64,000 nucleotides of DNA, taken from the NCBI GenBank assembly GCA_947488435.1, contig CANKZG010000001.1, forward strand, positions 2,658,308-2,722,307, given 5' to 3'. Position numbers and translations under genes: made by a program. Positions 24,933-34,647 of this stretch are shown piece after piece. The stretch comes from an uncultured Flavobacteriaceae bacterium (GTDB lineage Bacteria; Bacteroidota; Bacteroidia; Flavobacteriales; Flavobacteriaceae). Position 1 is the first letter of the stretch. Every line of letters starts with the position of its first letter. The notes under the pieces are model-generated. The model saw only the letters and a list, made by a program, of their open reading frames with translations, did not search any database and was not told the DNA's origin.

Positions 24933-27338
24933 CTAATTCCTTAATGGTTTTCCAGTCTTCAACATATGTTGAATACGCTCTAAAGTCTTTTTTTCTGTAC
25001 ATAAAGACAAAAAGGCTTCCCGTTCTAAATCCAATAGATAGCGTTCACTTACTTTAGTTTCCTCAGAAAGATCTCCCCCAGCCATAACATAGGCTAATTT
25101 ATTGGCTATTTTATGATCATGGGCACTGATGTAGTTACTAGCTTCCATTGCGTCTGTACCTACCATAAACATTCCAAGCGCTTGTTTCCCTAGAACTTTT
25201 ACATCTTTGCGCTTAGGCGGTTGCGTGTAACCGGCTTCTGCCATAAGCTTAGCATGTGCTTTTGCGGTAGCTATCTGTCGATCTTTATTTACTACAACAA
25301 TATCTTTTCCCTTTTGAAGCAGACCAAGATCATAAGCTTCGTATGCAGAAGTAGATACTTTTGCCATTCCTATGGTGAGGAAATATTCTTGCAATACATT
25401 AAGTTCTACATCATCTTTGCGGAAGGTATCCGAAGCACGCATGGCCATTTCTTTAGAACCTCCACCACCTGGAATAACACCTACGCCAAATTCTACAAGT
25501 CCCATATAGGTTTCTGCTGCAGCAACTACTTTATCTGCATGAAGCGATAGTTCGCAACCACCTCCCAGCGTCATCCCATGAGGAGCTGAAACAGTAGGAA
25601 TAGCAGAATAACGCATACGCATCATAGTGTCCTGAAACATTTTTATGGCCATATTAAGCTCATCGTATTCCTGCTCCACGGCCATCATAAAAATCATCCC
25701 AATATTTGCTCCCACAGAAAAATTGGCCGCCTGATTTCCTACAACCAAACCTTGAAAATCCTTTTCTGCTAGATCAAGACCTTTATTTAAACCAGCCAAG
25801 ACATCTCCGCCGATCGTATTCATTTTGGATTGAAATTCTACATTGAGAATACCATCACCTAAATCTTCAATAACTACACCGCTGTTTTTAAATACTTCCG
25901 AAGATTTTCTAATGTTGTCTAGGATAATAAAAGCATCCTGCCCCGGAATCTTCTCTGAAGCTTTTTTAGGAATATCATAAAAGTAAGAAGCTCCATCTTT
26001 TACGCTATAAAAGGAAGTTACTCCAGCTGTTGCCATTTCGCCAACCCATTTCGCAGGGGTTAACCCTTCGGCTTCTATTAAAGCTAGACCTTCTTTAAAA
26101 CCAATAGCATCCCATATTTGAAAGGGACCGTGTTCCCATCCAAAACCAGCCTTCATAGCATCATCTATTTTATAAAGCTCATCCGTAATTTCGGGAATAC
26201 GATGTGATACATAAGCAAACAAGGCCGCAAAGCTTTTACGATAAAATTCACCTGCTTTATCTTTTCCAGCAACTAGAATTTTAAAGCGATCAATAACATT
26301 ATCCACCGTTTTTGTCAACTCTAAAGTCGCAAATTTTGCACGTTTCTTAGAACGATACTCCAGTGTATTCAAATCCAAGGATAGAATCTCACTTTTACCC
26401 CCTTCCCCTCTTACTTTTTTATAAAAACCTTGTCCAGATTTACTGCCCAACCATTTGTTTTCCATCATGGTTTTAATAAAATCCGGCAATTGAAATAACT
26501 CGTGGCGCTCGTCATCCTTACAATTTTCGGCTATTCCATTGGCCACATGAACCAATGTATCCAAACCAACAACATCTACAGTTCTAAAGGTAGCAGACTT
26601 TGGTCTTCCAATTAGCGGTCCTGTAAGTTTATCTACCTCTTCAATAGTTAAATCCATAGCTTTAACTGCGTGGAAAAGACTCTGAATACTAAAAATTCCA
26701 ATTCTATTCCCGATAAAAGCGGGAGTATCTTTAGCAACTACTGATGTTTTACCTAAAAATTGTTCTCCATAACCATTTAAAAAATCCAAAACTGCAGGAT
26801 CGGTTTTAGGTCCTGGTATAATTTCAAATAATTTTAAGTAACGAGCAGGATTAAAAAAGTGTGTTCCACAAAAATGTTTTTGGAAATCGTCACTTCTTCC
26901 TTCACTCATGAATTTTATGGGAATTCCTGATGTGTTCGAGGTGATTAATGTTCCTGGTGTTCTGTGTTTTTCTAAACTCTCAAACACTTTTTGTTTTATG
27001 TCTAAACGTTCTACCACTACTTCGATAATCCAATCGACCTTGGCTACCTTTGCAATATCATCTTCCAAATTTCCGGTGGTAATGCGCTGGGCAAAGTTTT
27101 TATGATAAATCGGAGAAGGTTTTGATTTTAGCGCAGCAGTAAGGGAATCGTTTACCAAACGATTACGTACCAATTTATGCTCTAAGGTAAGTCCCTTCGC
27201 CTTTTCCTTATCATTAAGTTCGCGGGGAACAATATCTAAAAGTAGTACTTCTACTCCAATATTAGCGAAATGACAGGCAATACCGCTACCCATTATTCCA
27301 GAGCCTATTACAGCTACACTTTTTATATGCTTGTTCAT
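24933..27338 (-). CDS. fadN: 3-hydroxyacyl-CoA dehydrogenase / enoyl-CoA hydratase, FadN type
   Basis: An 801-residue bifunctional enzyme. The NAD-binding dehydrogenase domain comes first (VAVIGSGIMGSGIACHFANI; SNTSGIPIKFMSE; GTHFFNPARYLKLFEIIPG), then two HADH C-terminal-like domains to about residue 430, then a crotonase/enoyl-hydratase domain (LVVGNQAANFSVGANIGMIF; PHGMTLGGGCELSLHAD; GVGVIPGGGGSKEMAMR). This order, dehydrogenase before hydratase, is that of Bacillus FadN and opposite to E. coli FadB. It carries out hydration and the second oxidation of beta-oxidation. It starts 18 bases after marR and 28 before fadA. Confidence 0.95.
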   Translation of the reverse strand: MNKHIKSVAVIGSGIMGSGIACHFANIGVEVLLLDIVPRELNDKEKAKGLTLEHKLVRNRLVNDSLTAALKSKPSPIYHKNFAQRITTGNLEDDIAKVAKVDWIIEVVVERLDIKQKVFESLEKHRTPGTLITSNTSGIPIKFMSEGRSDDFQKHFCGTHFFNPARYLKLFEIIPGPKTDPAVLDFLNGYGEQFLGKTSVVAKDTPAFIGNRIGIFSIQSLFHAVKAMDLTIEEVDKLTGPLIGRPKSATFRTVDVVGLDTLVHVANGIAENCKDDERHELFQLPDFIKTMMENKWLGSKSGQGFYKKVRGEGGKSEILSLDLNTLEYRSKKRAKFATLELTKTVDNVIDRFKILVAGKDKAGEFYRKSFAALFAYVSHRIPEITDELYKIDDAMKAGFGWEHGPFQIWDAIGFKEGLALIEAEGLTPAKWVGEMATAGVTSFYSVKDGASYFYDIPKKASEKIPGQDAFIILDNIRKSSEVFKNSGVVIEDLGDGILNVEFQSKMNTIGGDVLAGLNKGLDLAEKDFQGLVVGNQAANFSVGANIGMIFMMAVEQEYDELNMAIKMFQDTMMRMRYSAIPTVSAPHGMTLGGGCELSLHADKVVAAAETYMGLVEFGVGVIPGGGGSKEMAMRASDTFRKDDVELNVLQEYFLTIGMAKVSTSAYEAYDLGLLQKGKDIVVVNKDRQIATAKAHAKLMAEAGYTQPPKRKDVKVLGKQALGMFMVGTDAMEASNYISAHDHKIANKLAYVMAGGDLSEETKVSERYLLDLEREAFLSLCTEKKTLERIQHMLKTGKPLRN

Positions 27339-27356
27339 CAGAATAATTCCAATTAG

Positions 27357-27806
27357 TTAATTGTTGTGTTCTTTTATGTAGACTTTCTTTTCTACAATTA
27401 ATTTATTTATAGTATCAATAACTTCAAAAAAGTTTTGAAGCTTATCATCAGATACATTTTCTTTTACTACCTCATTGAAACGAAGCACTACCTCTTTGGA
27501 GATTTCTCTTTTTTTGAGTCCTAAAGCTGTTAGATGAATAATTACGCCACGGCCATCGTTAGGATTAGGTCTTCGTTCTATGAATCCTTTTTCTTCGATA
27601 CTTTTAAGTATTCTGGAAAGACTTGTGGCTTCCATTCCCATTTTTGGACCGAGTGCGGTAGAGGCCGTACCTGTTTTGGGATCGATACTTAATAAGGTAA
27701 ATCCCAAGGCCATAGTCAATTCAAAATGCTTTGCTTCTTCATTATACATCCGAGTTACGGCTTGCCATGTGGCTCGAAGTGCATAGTCAATTGTGCTGTC
27801 TCTCAT
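27357..27806 (-). CDS. MarR family transcriptional regulator, probable repressor of the fad operon
   Basis: A 149-residue winged-helix regulator. The recognition-helix region is MGMEATSLSRILKSIEEKGFIERRPNPNDGRG followed by VIIHLTALGLKKREI: the MarR wing with the conserved Asp/Arg of the DxRG motif. It is the first gene of the marR-fadN-fadA-fadE operon (18-base gap). A 30-base perfect palindrome at 27834-27863, at its own promoter, is the expected operator, so it probably represses its own operon until an acyl-CoA or fatty-acid ligand binds; ligand and mode are inferred. The length is typical. Confidence 0.92.
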   Translation of the reverse strand: MRDSTIDYALRATWQAVTRMYNEEAKHFELTMALGFTLLSIDPKTGTASTALGPKMGMEATSLSRILKSIEEKGFIERRPNPNDGRGVIIHLTALGLKKREISKEVVLRFNEVVKENVSDDKLQNFFEVIDTINKLIVEKKVYIKEHNN

Positions 27807-27823
27807 AAAAACTGAATTCGTAC

Positions 27824-27831
27824 CAAATATA
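27824..27831 (-). promoter_or_regulatory. Bacteroidota -7 element of the marR-fad promoter
   Basis: On the - strand the sequence is TATATTTG, matching TAnnTTTG, 18 bases before the marR start. The triplet at the -33 position (19 bases further) reads ATG rather than TTG; that spacer is filled by the palindrome at 27834-27863. Confidence 0.65.
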
Positions 27832-27833
27832 GT

Positions 27834-27863
27834 AAAATTTATTATGCATGCATAATAAATTTT
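27834..27863. promoter_or_regulatory. 30-base perfect palindrome, probable MarR operator
   Basis: The two 15-base half-sites mirror each other exactly about the centre between 27848 and 27849; the core is TTATTATGCATGCATAATAA. It starts 3 bases upstream of the -7 element and spans the spacer and the -33 region, so a bound dimer would block RNA polymerase. I saw no second copy with this core elsewhere in non-coding DNA of the window. Confidence 0.75.
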
Positions 27864-27924
27864 TTTATTTTTAATAAAATTTTATCACTGATTTGTTTTA
27901 CGAAAACTTTAAAAAGTACGGAAT

Positions 27925-29715
27925 TTAATGTCCATAAATACTATCGTACAGTGCTTTGTATTTCTCTTTAATAATTTTTCGTTTTAGCTTAAGCGTCGGG
28001 GTTACGTGACCTGCTTCAATGCTCCAAACATCTGGGGTTAATCGGAATTGTTTTACTTTTTCCCATTTAGCAAAATTGGTATTAGCATCATCCACTTCTT
28101 CTTGAAAACGGGCCAGTACCTTTTCATCTGTAACCATGGTTTCGGGGTCACCCACTTCCAAATTATGACGTGCGGCCCATTCGGCTACAAATTCAAAATT
28201 GGGTTGAATGAGTGCCGCGGGCATTTTTTCACCTTCACCAACAACCATAATTTGTTCAATAAAGCGCGATTGCTTAAAACGATTTTCCAACAACTGTGGC
28301 GCCACATATTTCCCCCCGGAAGTTTTAAACATTTCCTTTTTACGATCTGTAATTTTTAGAAAACCTTCCTCGTCAATCACACCAATATCACCAGTATGAA
28401 AATAACCATCAACAAGTACTTCTGCTGTTTTATCAGGATCTTTATAATATCCCATCATTACCTGTGGCCCTTTTGCACAGATTTCGCCATCTTCCGCAAT
28501 TTTAACTTCCGTACGTTCCAATAATTTTCCTACGGTCCCAATTTTAAAACCATTATTACGAACGTCATTTACAGATAGTACAGGAGAGGTTTCAGTAAGT
28601 CCATAACCTTCCATAACGTTCATTTCTGCAGCATTAAAAATACGCGCTAAACGGGGTTGGAGGGCAGCACTACCGGATGAAATTGAGCACAAATTCCCGC
28701 CCAAACCTTCTTTCCATTTACTAAAAATAAGTTTCCGTGCCAAGGCCAATTTTTTCTCGTACCACCAGCCATTTTGACCATATGGTTCATACTTTAAACC
28801 CAGCTCAACAGCCCAAAAGAAGAGTTTCTTTTTTATTCCAGTAAGCTCTGTTCCTTTAGCAATTATTTTATCATATACTTTTTCTAAGAGCCTTGGGACT
28901 GCCGTCATCACCTGTGGCTTTACTTCTTTAAGATTATCGCTGATTTTATCCATAGATTCCGCAAAATATACCGACACCCCATTGTATTGATACAAATACA
29001 TCATCATACGTTCATAAATATGGCAAACCGGTAAAAAACTAAGGGCTCGTAATTGGTCTCCTTCTATAAAGAGACGTTTGGAACTTTCTATGGCATTACT
29101 TACCACATTATTGTGGGATAACATCACTCCTTTAGGGCGCCCAGTGGTACCTGAAGTATAAATAATAGTAGCTAAATCTTCTGGTTTTACACTCGCTTTC
29201 AATTGCTCTACCTCTTCTTGGTTGCTTGTATCGGCACCGAGCTCTAAAACTTCGATCCAATTACTGCAATCTTCCAATTGATCAAAAGAGTATACCTTTT
29301 TTAAACTGGGAACGTTATCCTGAATCGCTTTTACTTTTTCAAACACATCGGTACAGGAAACAAAACAGTGGGTAGATTCCGAATGGTTGAGCACGTACTC
29401 ATAATCTTCCTGCGAAATAGTGGGGTAAATAGGTACATTTTGTGCACCTATTTGCAAGATGCCAATATCCATAATATTCCATTCCGTACGATTGGTCATC
29501 GCAATAAGGGCAATTTTATCGTTAGGTTTTACACCTAGCCGTAATAAACCACGACTAATGGCATTGGCCTTATCTACGTATTCCTGACTCGAAGTTGCCA
29601 CCCATTTACCATCGTATTTGGTAACAAGTGCATCCTTTTGGTTAAATTTTTCCAGTTGATAATAGGGGAAATCGAATAATCGAGTGACTTCTTGCATCGT
29701 GTTATTTTTCGTCAT
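27925..29715 (-). CDS. fadD: Long-chain fatty acid-CoA ligase (AMP-forming)
   Basis: A 596-residue adenylate-forming enzyme that activates fatty acids to acyl-CoA with ATP. Motifs: TIIYTSGTTGRPKGVMLSHN (P-loop), MEGYGLTETSPVLSVN, YFHTGDIGVIDEEGFLKITD and RKKEMFKTSGGKYVAPQ, with the catalytic C-terminal Lys region in LKLKRKIIKEKY. It is the long-chain, FadD15/FAA-like form. It lies upstream of the marR-fad operon in the same orientation (118-base gap that holds the palindrome), and no clear terminator separates them. It supplies the substrate for the fad enzymes. Confidence 0.94.
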   Translation of the reverse strand: MTKNNTMQEVTRLFDFPYYQLEKFNQKDALVTKYDGKWVATSSQEYVDKANAISRGLLRLGVKPNDKIALIAMTNRTEWNIMDIGILQIGAQNVPIYPTISQEDYEYVLNHSESTHCFVSCTDVFEKVKAIQDNVPSLKKVYSFDQLEDCSNWIEVLELGADTSNQEEVEQLKASVKPEDLATIIYTSGTTGRPKGVMLSHNNVVSNAIESSKRLFIEGDQLRALSFLPVCHIYERMMMYLYQYNGVSVYFAESMDKISDNLKEVKPQVMTAVPRLLEKVYDKIIAKGTELTGIKKKLFFWAVELGLKYEPYGQNGWWYEKKLALARKLIFSKWKEGLGGNLCSISSGSAALQPRLARIFNAAEMNVMEGYGLTETSPVLSVNDVRNNGFKIGTVGKLLERTEVKIAEDGEICAKGPQVMMGYYKDPDKTAEVLVDGYFHTGDIGVIDEEGFLKITDRKKEMFKTSGGKYVAPQLLENRFKQSRFIEQIMVVGEGEKMPAALIQPNFEFVAEWAARHNLEVGDPETMVTDEKVLARFQEEVDDANTNFAKWEKVKQFRLTPDVWSIEAGHVTPTLKLKRKIIKEKYKALYDSIYGH

Positions 29716-29918
29716 AATTGCAAATTAACAAAAGGAAATGGTTTTTTAAACAAAGATTCCTAAGAATTGCTAGCACTTTTTGATAAATCAATAGTTTCTT
29801 AAGAGATTATCTTTTTAGCCGAGGAAATATTTAGAGCCTTACAATATTGGTTAACTACTCATTTAGAATAAAAATAACATGGTATAATATTTGATTATAA
29901 TATCTAAACTAATTCAAA

Positions 29919-30695
29919 ATGAGAACCAACCTGTTTATATTATTATTCTATTCTACTTATGTGTTTTCACAAGAAATCAATGTTAAACTATTTGATTGCG
30001 AGCTAAGTATCGAAGAAAGTACTCAGATCCAAAGAGTATATGAATTGGAGCGAGACTACTACCATTCTATATTTGGAAGGCGTAATAGTACTGTAAATAT
30101 TGAAGTCTACGGAGATTTTAAGGAATATAAGCGCTATCAAAACCTAATTTCGAAGAGTTCCAAATCAAATAGCGGATTTACTTCTTCAATAACAAATGCA
30201 GCGATAGTTTATAAAAAAAAAGACTACATAAATGTTATAAATCACGAGCTGAGTCACCTAATTCTACATGAAAGAATCATTAATAGCCCAAAATGGTTAG
30301 ATGAAGGTATGGCCGAATACTTTGAATATTTTCAATTTAAAGAGAACCAATATCAATTGAGAGTGCAATTTCAAAAAACTGGCCGTATGATTAAATGGTT
30401 AGATAAAGGAGCAGTTAATTTAAAAAAGTTTCTTAAGCAAACTAATGCTGATTGGAATAGCAATAACAATAAGCCGAATTTTTATTCAAGCTCAGTTTCA
30501 TACAGTTTAGTTCTTTTTCTTCAAGAAAAAGAACCAGAACTTTTAAAACAAATATTGTTAAATACAGCGGCAGGAAAACCTGTGTTAAAAACCATAAAGA
30601 AATCTCATACAGGAGGTGTTGAAGCATTGGAATTGGGTTTCGAAAAATACTGTCGCGAGAGAAACGAGTCCCCTATAAAGGTTTTAAAATTTTAG
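29919..30695 (+). CDS. Putative exported zinc metalloprotease (HExxH, DUF1570/MA-like)
   Basis: A 258-residue protein with signal peptide MRTNLFILLFYSTYVFSQ. The zinc site NVINHELSHLILHERI is followed by WLDEGMAEYFEYFQF, giving an HExxH and a downstream Glu, as in peptidase MA-like families. Before it comes an immunity-like charged region (YELERDYYHSIFG); after it a basic helical region (LLKQILLNTAAGKPVLKTIKKSH). It is a lone gene in an AT-rich stretch, divergent from fadD and convergent with purL. The role could be processing of envelope proteins; substrate unknown. Start ATG 29919 gives a clean signal peptide. Confidence 0.72.
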   Translation: MRTNLFILLFYSTYVFSQEINVKLFDCELSIEESTQIQRVYELERDYYHSIFGRRNSTVNIEVYGDFKEYKRYQNLISKSSKSNSGFTSSITNAAIVYKKKDYINVINHELSHLILHERIINSPKWLDEGMAEYFEYFQFKENQYQLRVQFQKTGRMIKWLDKGAVNLKKFLKQTNADWNSNNNKPNFYSSSVSYSLVLFLQEKEPELLKQILLNTAAGKPVLKTIKKSHTGGVEALELGFEKYCRERNESPIKVLKF

Positions 30696-30812
30696 TCTAT
30701 CACCTAAAAAATATTGAAAATTAGAAGTAATTGTTCAAAGATTTAGACTTAAAGCTTTGCATTTGCGAATGTAGTTTGTCAAATGCTTCTCCCAACTTTT
30801 GTATTAGGAAGA

Positions 30813-33800
30813 TTACGTATTTTTCTTCAATAACCACTTCCTCGCATTGACAAAAGCTTCCAACCACGGCGAAACGGCATCTTTTCGTCCTTTAGGGTAG
30901 TGTGCCCAGTTCCACGGAAAAGTTGAACGTTCTATATGTGGCATGGTCACCAAATGCCGTCCTGTTTTATCACATAGCATCGCCGTATTAAAATTACTTC
31001 CATTGGGATTAGCAGGATAGTTTTCATATCCATATTTACCTACAATATCATATTTCCCTTCTTCATAAGGGAGGTTAAATTTCCCTTCCCCATGCGAAAT
31101 CCAAACTCCCAATGTAGCCCCCTCCAAATTGGATAGCATTACAGAATTGTTTGGTTGTATCGTAACCGAGGTAAAACTACTTTCGTGTTTGTACGATTCA
31201 TTAAAAATAATTTTCCCATGGGTCTCATGATCCGGATTGATGAGATCCAATTCCATAAATAGCTGGCATCCATTACAAATCCCAACAGATAGGGTATCCG
31301 GTCGTGCAAAAAAGTTTTGCAAGGCGGTATTCGCCTTTTTATTATACTTAAAGGCACCAGCCCAACCTTTGGCACTTCCCAATACATCAGAATTAGAAAA
31401 ACCACCTACAGCTCCAATAAACTGAATGCCCTCTAGGGTTTCTCGTCCGGAAATTAAATCCGTCATATGTACATCTTTCACGTCAAAGCCCGCCAAGTAC
31501 ATAGCGTTGGCCATTTCACGCTCCGAATTGCTACCTTTTTCACGTAAGACTGCTGCTTTAGGTCGTCCCGATGTTAATTTGGGAATAGCCGCTCCCGTGA
31601 AATGTTCCGGAAAGCTATATTGTAAAGGCTGTTTTTTATAATTGTTAAAGCGCTCTTCGGCCAAATTATTGGAAGTCTGCTGTTGATCGAGCAAATACGA
31701 AGTTGTATACCAAGTATCCCGTAACGAAGCTATAGGTAAACCTATTTCTACTGTATTGTTTTTTAAGGTTAGCATGCCATCCGAAGTCACTTGACCTAAA
31801 TTAAAAACTTCAATACCGTCTTGAATAAGACTGTCTACAGCTGCAGTTTCTGTGGTTTGGAAAACGATCCCCACATTTTCGGCAAAAAGAAGTTTAATGG
31901 TATCAGCTTCTCCCAAAGCAGTAAGGTCTAGATTAGCCCCTAAATCAGTATCCGCAAAGCAAAGTTCTAAAAGCGTTGTTATCAATCCTCCGGAAGCTAC
32001 ATCATGCCCAGCTAAAATCTGATCTTTTCGGATTAGGTTTTGGATAGCGTTAAAAACTTTATTTAAGTAATTTGCATCTTGTACAGTTGGAGCTACTGTT
32101 CCAATGCTATTTAGTACCTGCCCAAAAGAAGATCCGCCTAATTTATAATTGTCCTGTGATAGGTTGATATAATAGATCGCTCCTCCATCTTTTTGAAATA
32201 CCGGTTCTACGACTTGGGAAATAGCATCACAATGCCCAGTAGCCGATATAATTACGGTTCCGGGAGCGATTACTTCTTCCTGAGGATATTTTTGCTTCAT
32301 CGAAAGCGAATCTTTTCCTGTAGGAACATTAATACCCAAAGCAATCGAAAACTCAGAAACTGCCTTTACCGCCTCATACAAACGTGCATCTTCACCTTCA
32401 TTTTTACAAGGCCACATCCAATTTGCGGAAAGGGAAACGGATTGTAACCCATCTTTTAAAGGCGCCCATATGATGTTGGTAAGTGCTTCGGCAATACTAT
32501 TTCTACTTCCAGCAACAGGATCGATCAATCCCGAGATAGGGGAGTGCCCTATGGAAGTAGCAATCCCTTCTTTTCCTTTATAATCCAATGCCATTACGCC
32601 ACAATTATTAAGAGGTAATTGTAAGGGGCCTGCACATTGTTGCTTGGCCACCAACCCACCTACACAACGATCTACTTTATTAGTAAGCCAGTCTTTACAG
32701 GCTACTGCTTCCAATTGTAAAATACTTTCCAAATAGGTTTGAAAATGTTCCAAACTGTATGTAGCATCTTTATAGTTTCGTTCGATATGACGATCTGTAA
32801 GCACAGTTTTAGGAGAACTTCCGAACATATCAGAAAGTTCCAAATCCATCGGCTTTTCTGCTGTGGTAGCAGAAGCAAAAGTGAAACGCTGATCTCCGGT
32901 GACATCACCTACAGTAAACATCGGAGAGCGCTCACGTTCGGCAATACGTTGGAGAAGTGCAACATCGGCTTCACCAATCACTAACCCCATGCGTTCCTGA
33001 GATTCGTTTCCTATAATTTCTTTGGCAGAAAGGGTAGGATCTCCAACAGGAAGCTTATCTAAGTCAATGAGTCCTCCTTCTTCTTCTACAAGTTCTGAAA
33101 GGCAATTTAAATGTCCACCTGCCCCATGATCATGAATGGATACAATTCTATCGCTATGATTTTCAACCATAGCACGGACGGCATTGGCGGCACGTTTTTG
33201 CATTTCAGGATTGGAACGCTGTATGGCATTGAGTTCTAAAGCAGAACCAAATTCTCCAGTATCAGCACTTGATACTGCTGCACCACCCATTCCGATGCGA
33301 TAATTGTCTCCTCCAAGAATTACAATCTTATCCCCTTTTTCAGGACGATCTTTAAGTGCGGTAGCCGATTTACCATAACCAATACCTCCAGCCAACATGA
33401 TTACCTTGTCATACCCTAATTTTTGGGGTTTTTCCTGCTTTTTTTCTTCATGCTCAAACGTCAGTACCGATCCAGAGATTAAAGGTTGCCCGAATTTATT
33501 CCCAAAGTCAGAAGCCCCATTGGAAGCTTTTATTAAAATATCCATAGGAGTTTGGTACAACCAATCTCGTTTGTTCATCCCTTTTTCCCAATCGCGACCA
33601 GTGTTAGACAAACGGGAATACGAGGTCATGTAAACGGCGGTACCTGCTAAGGGAATGGAACCTTTACCTCCAGCAAGGCGATCCCGAATTTCTCCACCAG
33701 ATCCGGTTGCAGCTCCATTAAAAGGTTCTACCGTAGTAGGGAAATTATGAGTTTCGGCTTTTAGTGAAATTACAGATTCGAAGGTGTTTTCCTCGTAAAA

Positions 33801-34493
33801 ATCAGGCTTATCAGCACTTTTTGGTGCAAATTGTACAATTTCTGGCCCTTTTACAAAAGCTACATTGTCTTTATAAGCAGAAACAATGGTATTTGGATTT
33901 TCTTGTGATGTTTTTTTGATAAGTTTAAAAAGCGAAGATGGCATTTCTTCTCCATCAATAATAAACTTACCATTAAATATTTTGTGCCTACAATGTTCCG
34001 AATTTACCTGACTGAATCCAAAAACTTCAGAGTCCGTGAGTTTCCGACCGATTTTCTTGGAAACCTGTTCCAAATAAACGACTTCTTCTTCATTTAATGC
34101 TAAGCCTTCCTGTTGGTTATAAGCGCCAATATCTTCAATATCCAAAACCGCTTCAGGCGTTACCGTTACGGTAAAAATATCTTGAGTAAGGGCTGTATAT
34201 TTTTGAAGGAGCATAGGATCGAAATCTGTTGCTTCCCGCGAACTTGTAGTAAACGCTTCAATCCGAAGAATCCCAGAAATACCCATGTTTTGCGTAATCT
34301 CAGTAGCATTAGTACTCCAAGGCGTAATCATAGCCGCTCTTGGACCAACAAAAAAGGCGTCTATAGACGCCGCGTTTATCTGAGGTTGGTTGCCAAACAA
34401 CCAAGTGAGCTTTGTTGTTGTAGTTGCTGAAATTTCGTTCGTAGTTTGGACGGCAAAAACTTTAACATTGGGATCCCCGAAAAAATGAATCAT
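30813..34493 (-). CDS. purL: Phosphoribosylformylglycinamidine synthase
   Basis: A 1226-residue large-form PurL, the fourth step of purine synthesis: FGAR plus glutamine and ATP gives FGAM. It has an N-terminal PurS-like part, the linker with EQVSKKIGRKLTDSEVFGFSQVNSEHCRHKIF, two AIRS-like ATP-binding halves (KAETHNFPTTVEPFNGAATGSGGEIRD; HDHGAGGHLNCLSELVEEEGG; GHDVASGGLITTLLELC) and a C-terminal glutaminase domain with Cys near residue 1070 in SVGICNGCQLFME and a late PHIERSTFPWNW. Length and domain order are normal (E. coli 1295). It stands alone, not in a pur operon. Confidence 0.97.
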   Translation of the reverse strand: MIHFFGDPNVKVFAVQTTNEISATTTTKLTWLFGNQPQINAASIDAFFVGPRAAMITPWSTNATEITQNMGISGILRIEAFTTSSREATDFDPMLLQKYTALTQDIFTVTVTPEAVLDIEDIGAYNQQEGLALNEEEVVYLEQVSKKIGRKLTDSEVFGFSQVNSEHCRHKIFNGKFIIDGEEMPSSLFKLIKKTSQENPNTIVSAYKDNVAFVKGPEIVQFAPKSADKPDFYEENTFESVISLKAETHNFPTTVEPFNGAATGSGGEIRDRLAGGKGSIPLAGTAVYMTSYSRLSNTGRDWEKGMNKRDWLYQTPMDILIKASNGASDFGNKFGQPLISGSVLTFEHEEKKQEKPQKLGYDKVIMLAGGIGYGKSATALKDRPEKGDKIVILGGDNYRIGMGGAAVSSADTGEFGSALELNAIQRSNPEMQKRAANAVRAMVENHSDRIVSIHDHGAGGHLNCLSELVEEEGGLIDLDKLPVGDPTLSAKEIIGNESQERMGLVIGEADVALLQRIAERERSPMFTVGDVTGDQRFTFASATTAEKPMDLELSDMFGSSPKTVLTDRHIERNYKDATYSLEHFQTYLESILQLEAVACKDWLTNKVDRCVGGLVAKQQCAGPLQLPLNNCGVMALDYKGKEGIATSIGHSPISGLIDPVAGSRNSIAEALTNIIWAPLKDGLQSVSLSANWMWPCKNEGEDARLYEAVKAVSEFSIALGINVPTGKDSLSMKQKYPQEEVIAPGTVIISATGHCDAISQVVEPVFQKDGGAIYYINLSQDNYKLGGSSFGQVLNSIGTVAPTVQDANYLNKVFNAIQNLIRKDQILAGHDVASGGLITTLLELCFADTDLGANLDLTALGEADTIKLLFAENVGIVFQTTETAAVDSLIQDGIEVFNLGQVTSDGMLTLKNNTVEIGLPIASLRDTWYTTSYLLDQQQTSNNLAEERFNNYKKQPLQYSFPEHFTGAAIPKLTSGRPKAAVLREKGSNSEREMANAMYLAGFDVKDVHMTDLISGRETLEGIQFIGAVGGFSNSDVLGSAKGWAGAFKYNKKANTALQNFFARPDTLSVGICNGCQLFMELDLINPDHETHGKIIFNESYKHESSFTSVTIQPNNSVMLSNLEGATLGVWISHGEGKFNLPYEEGKYDIVGKYGYENYPANPNGSNFNTAMLCDKTGRHLVTMPHIERSTFPWNWAHYPKGRKDAVSPWLEAFVNARKWLLKKNT

Positions 34494-34525
34494 GAATTAT
34501 TGGATTGATTTTTATTAAGAAAAAG

Positions 34526-34533
34526 CAAATTTA
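34526..34533 (-). promoter_or_regulatory. Possible -7 element of the purL promoter
   Basis: On the - strand the sequence is TAAATTTG, matching TAnnTTTG, 32 bases before the purL start. No TTG is present 19 bases further upstream, so the assignment is tentative. Confidence 0.35.
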
Positions 34534-34647
34534 AGTTATTATAAACTATTTTTTGTAGAGAATTCGAAACAGTTATTCAACGAATTATTAACTTGTTGGA
34601 CCGAACGTAAATTAGTTTACCAACTTATTCACTAAAAACCATCCATC

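Noticed and set aside
24528-24944. 138-codon + strand frame antisense to the thiolase gene
   Set aside because: Inside fadA on the opposite strand; composition and lack of motifs point to a shadow frame.
30759-30786. Inverted repeat GCATTTG/CAAATGC between the metalloprotease and purL genes
   Set aside because: Only 7-bp arms, a 14-base loop and no T-run; too weak to call a terminator.
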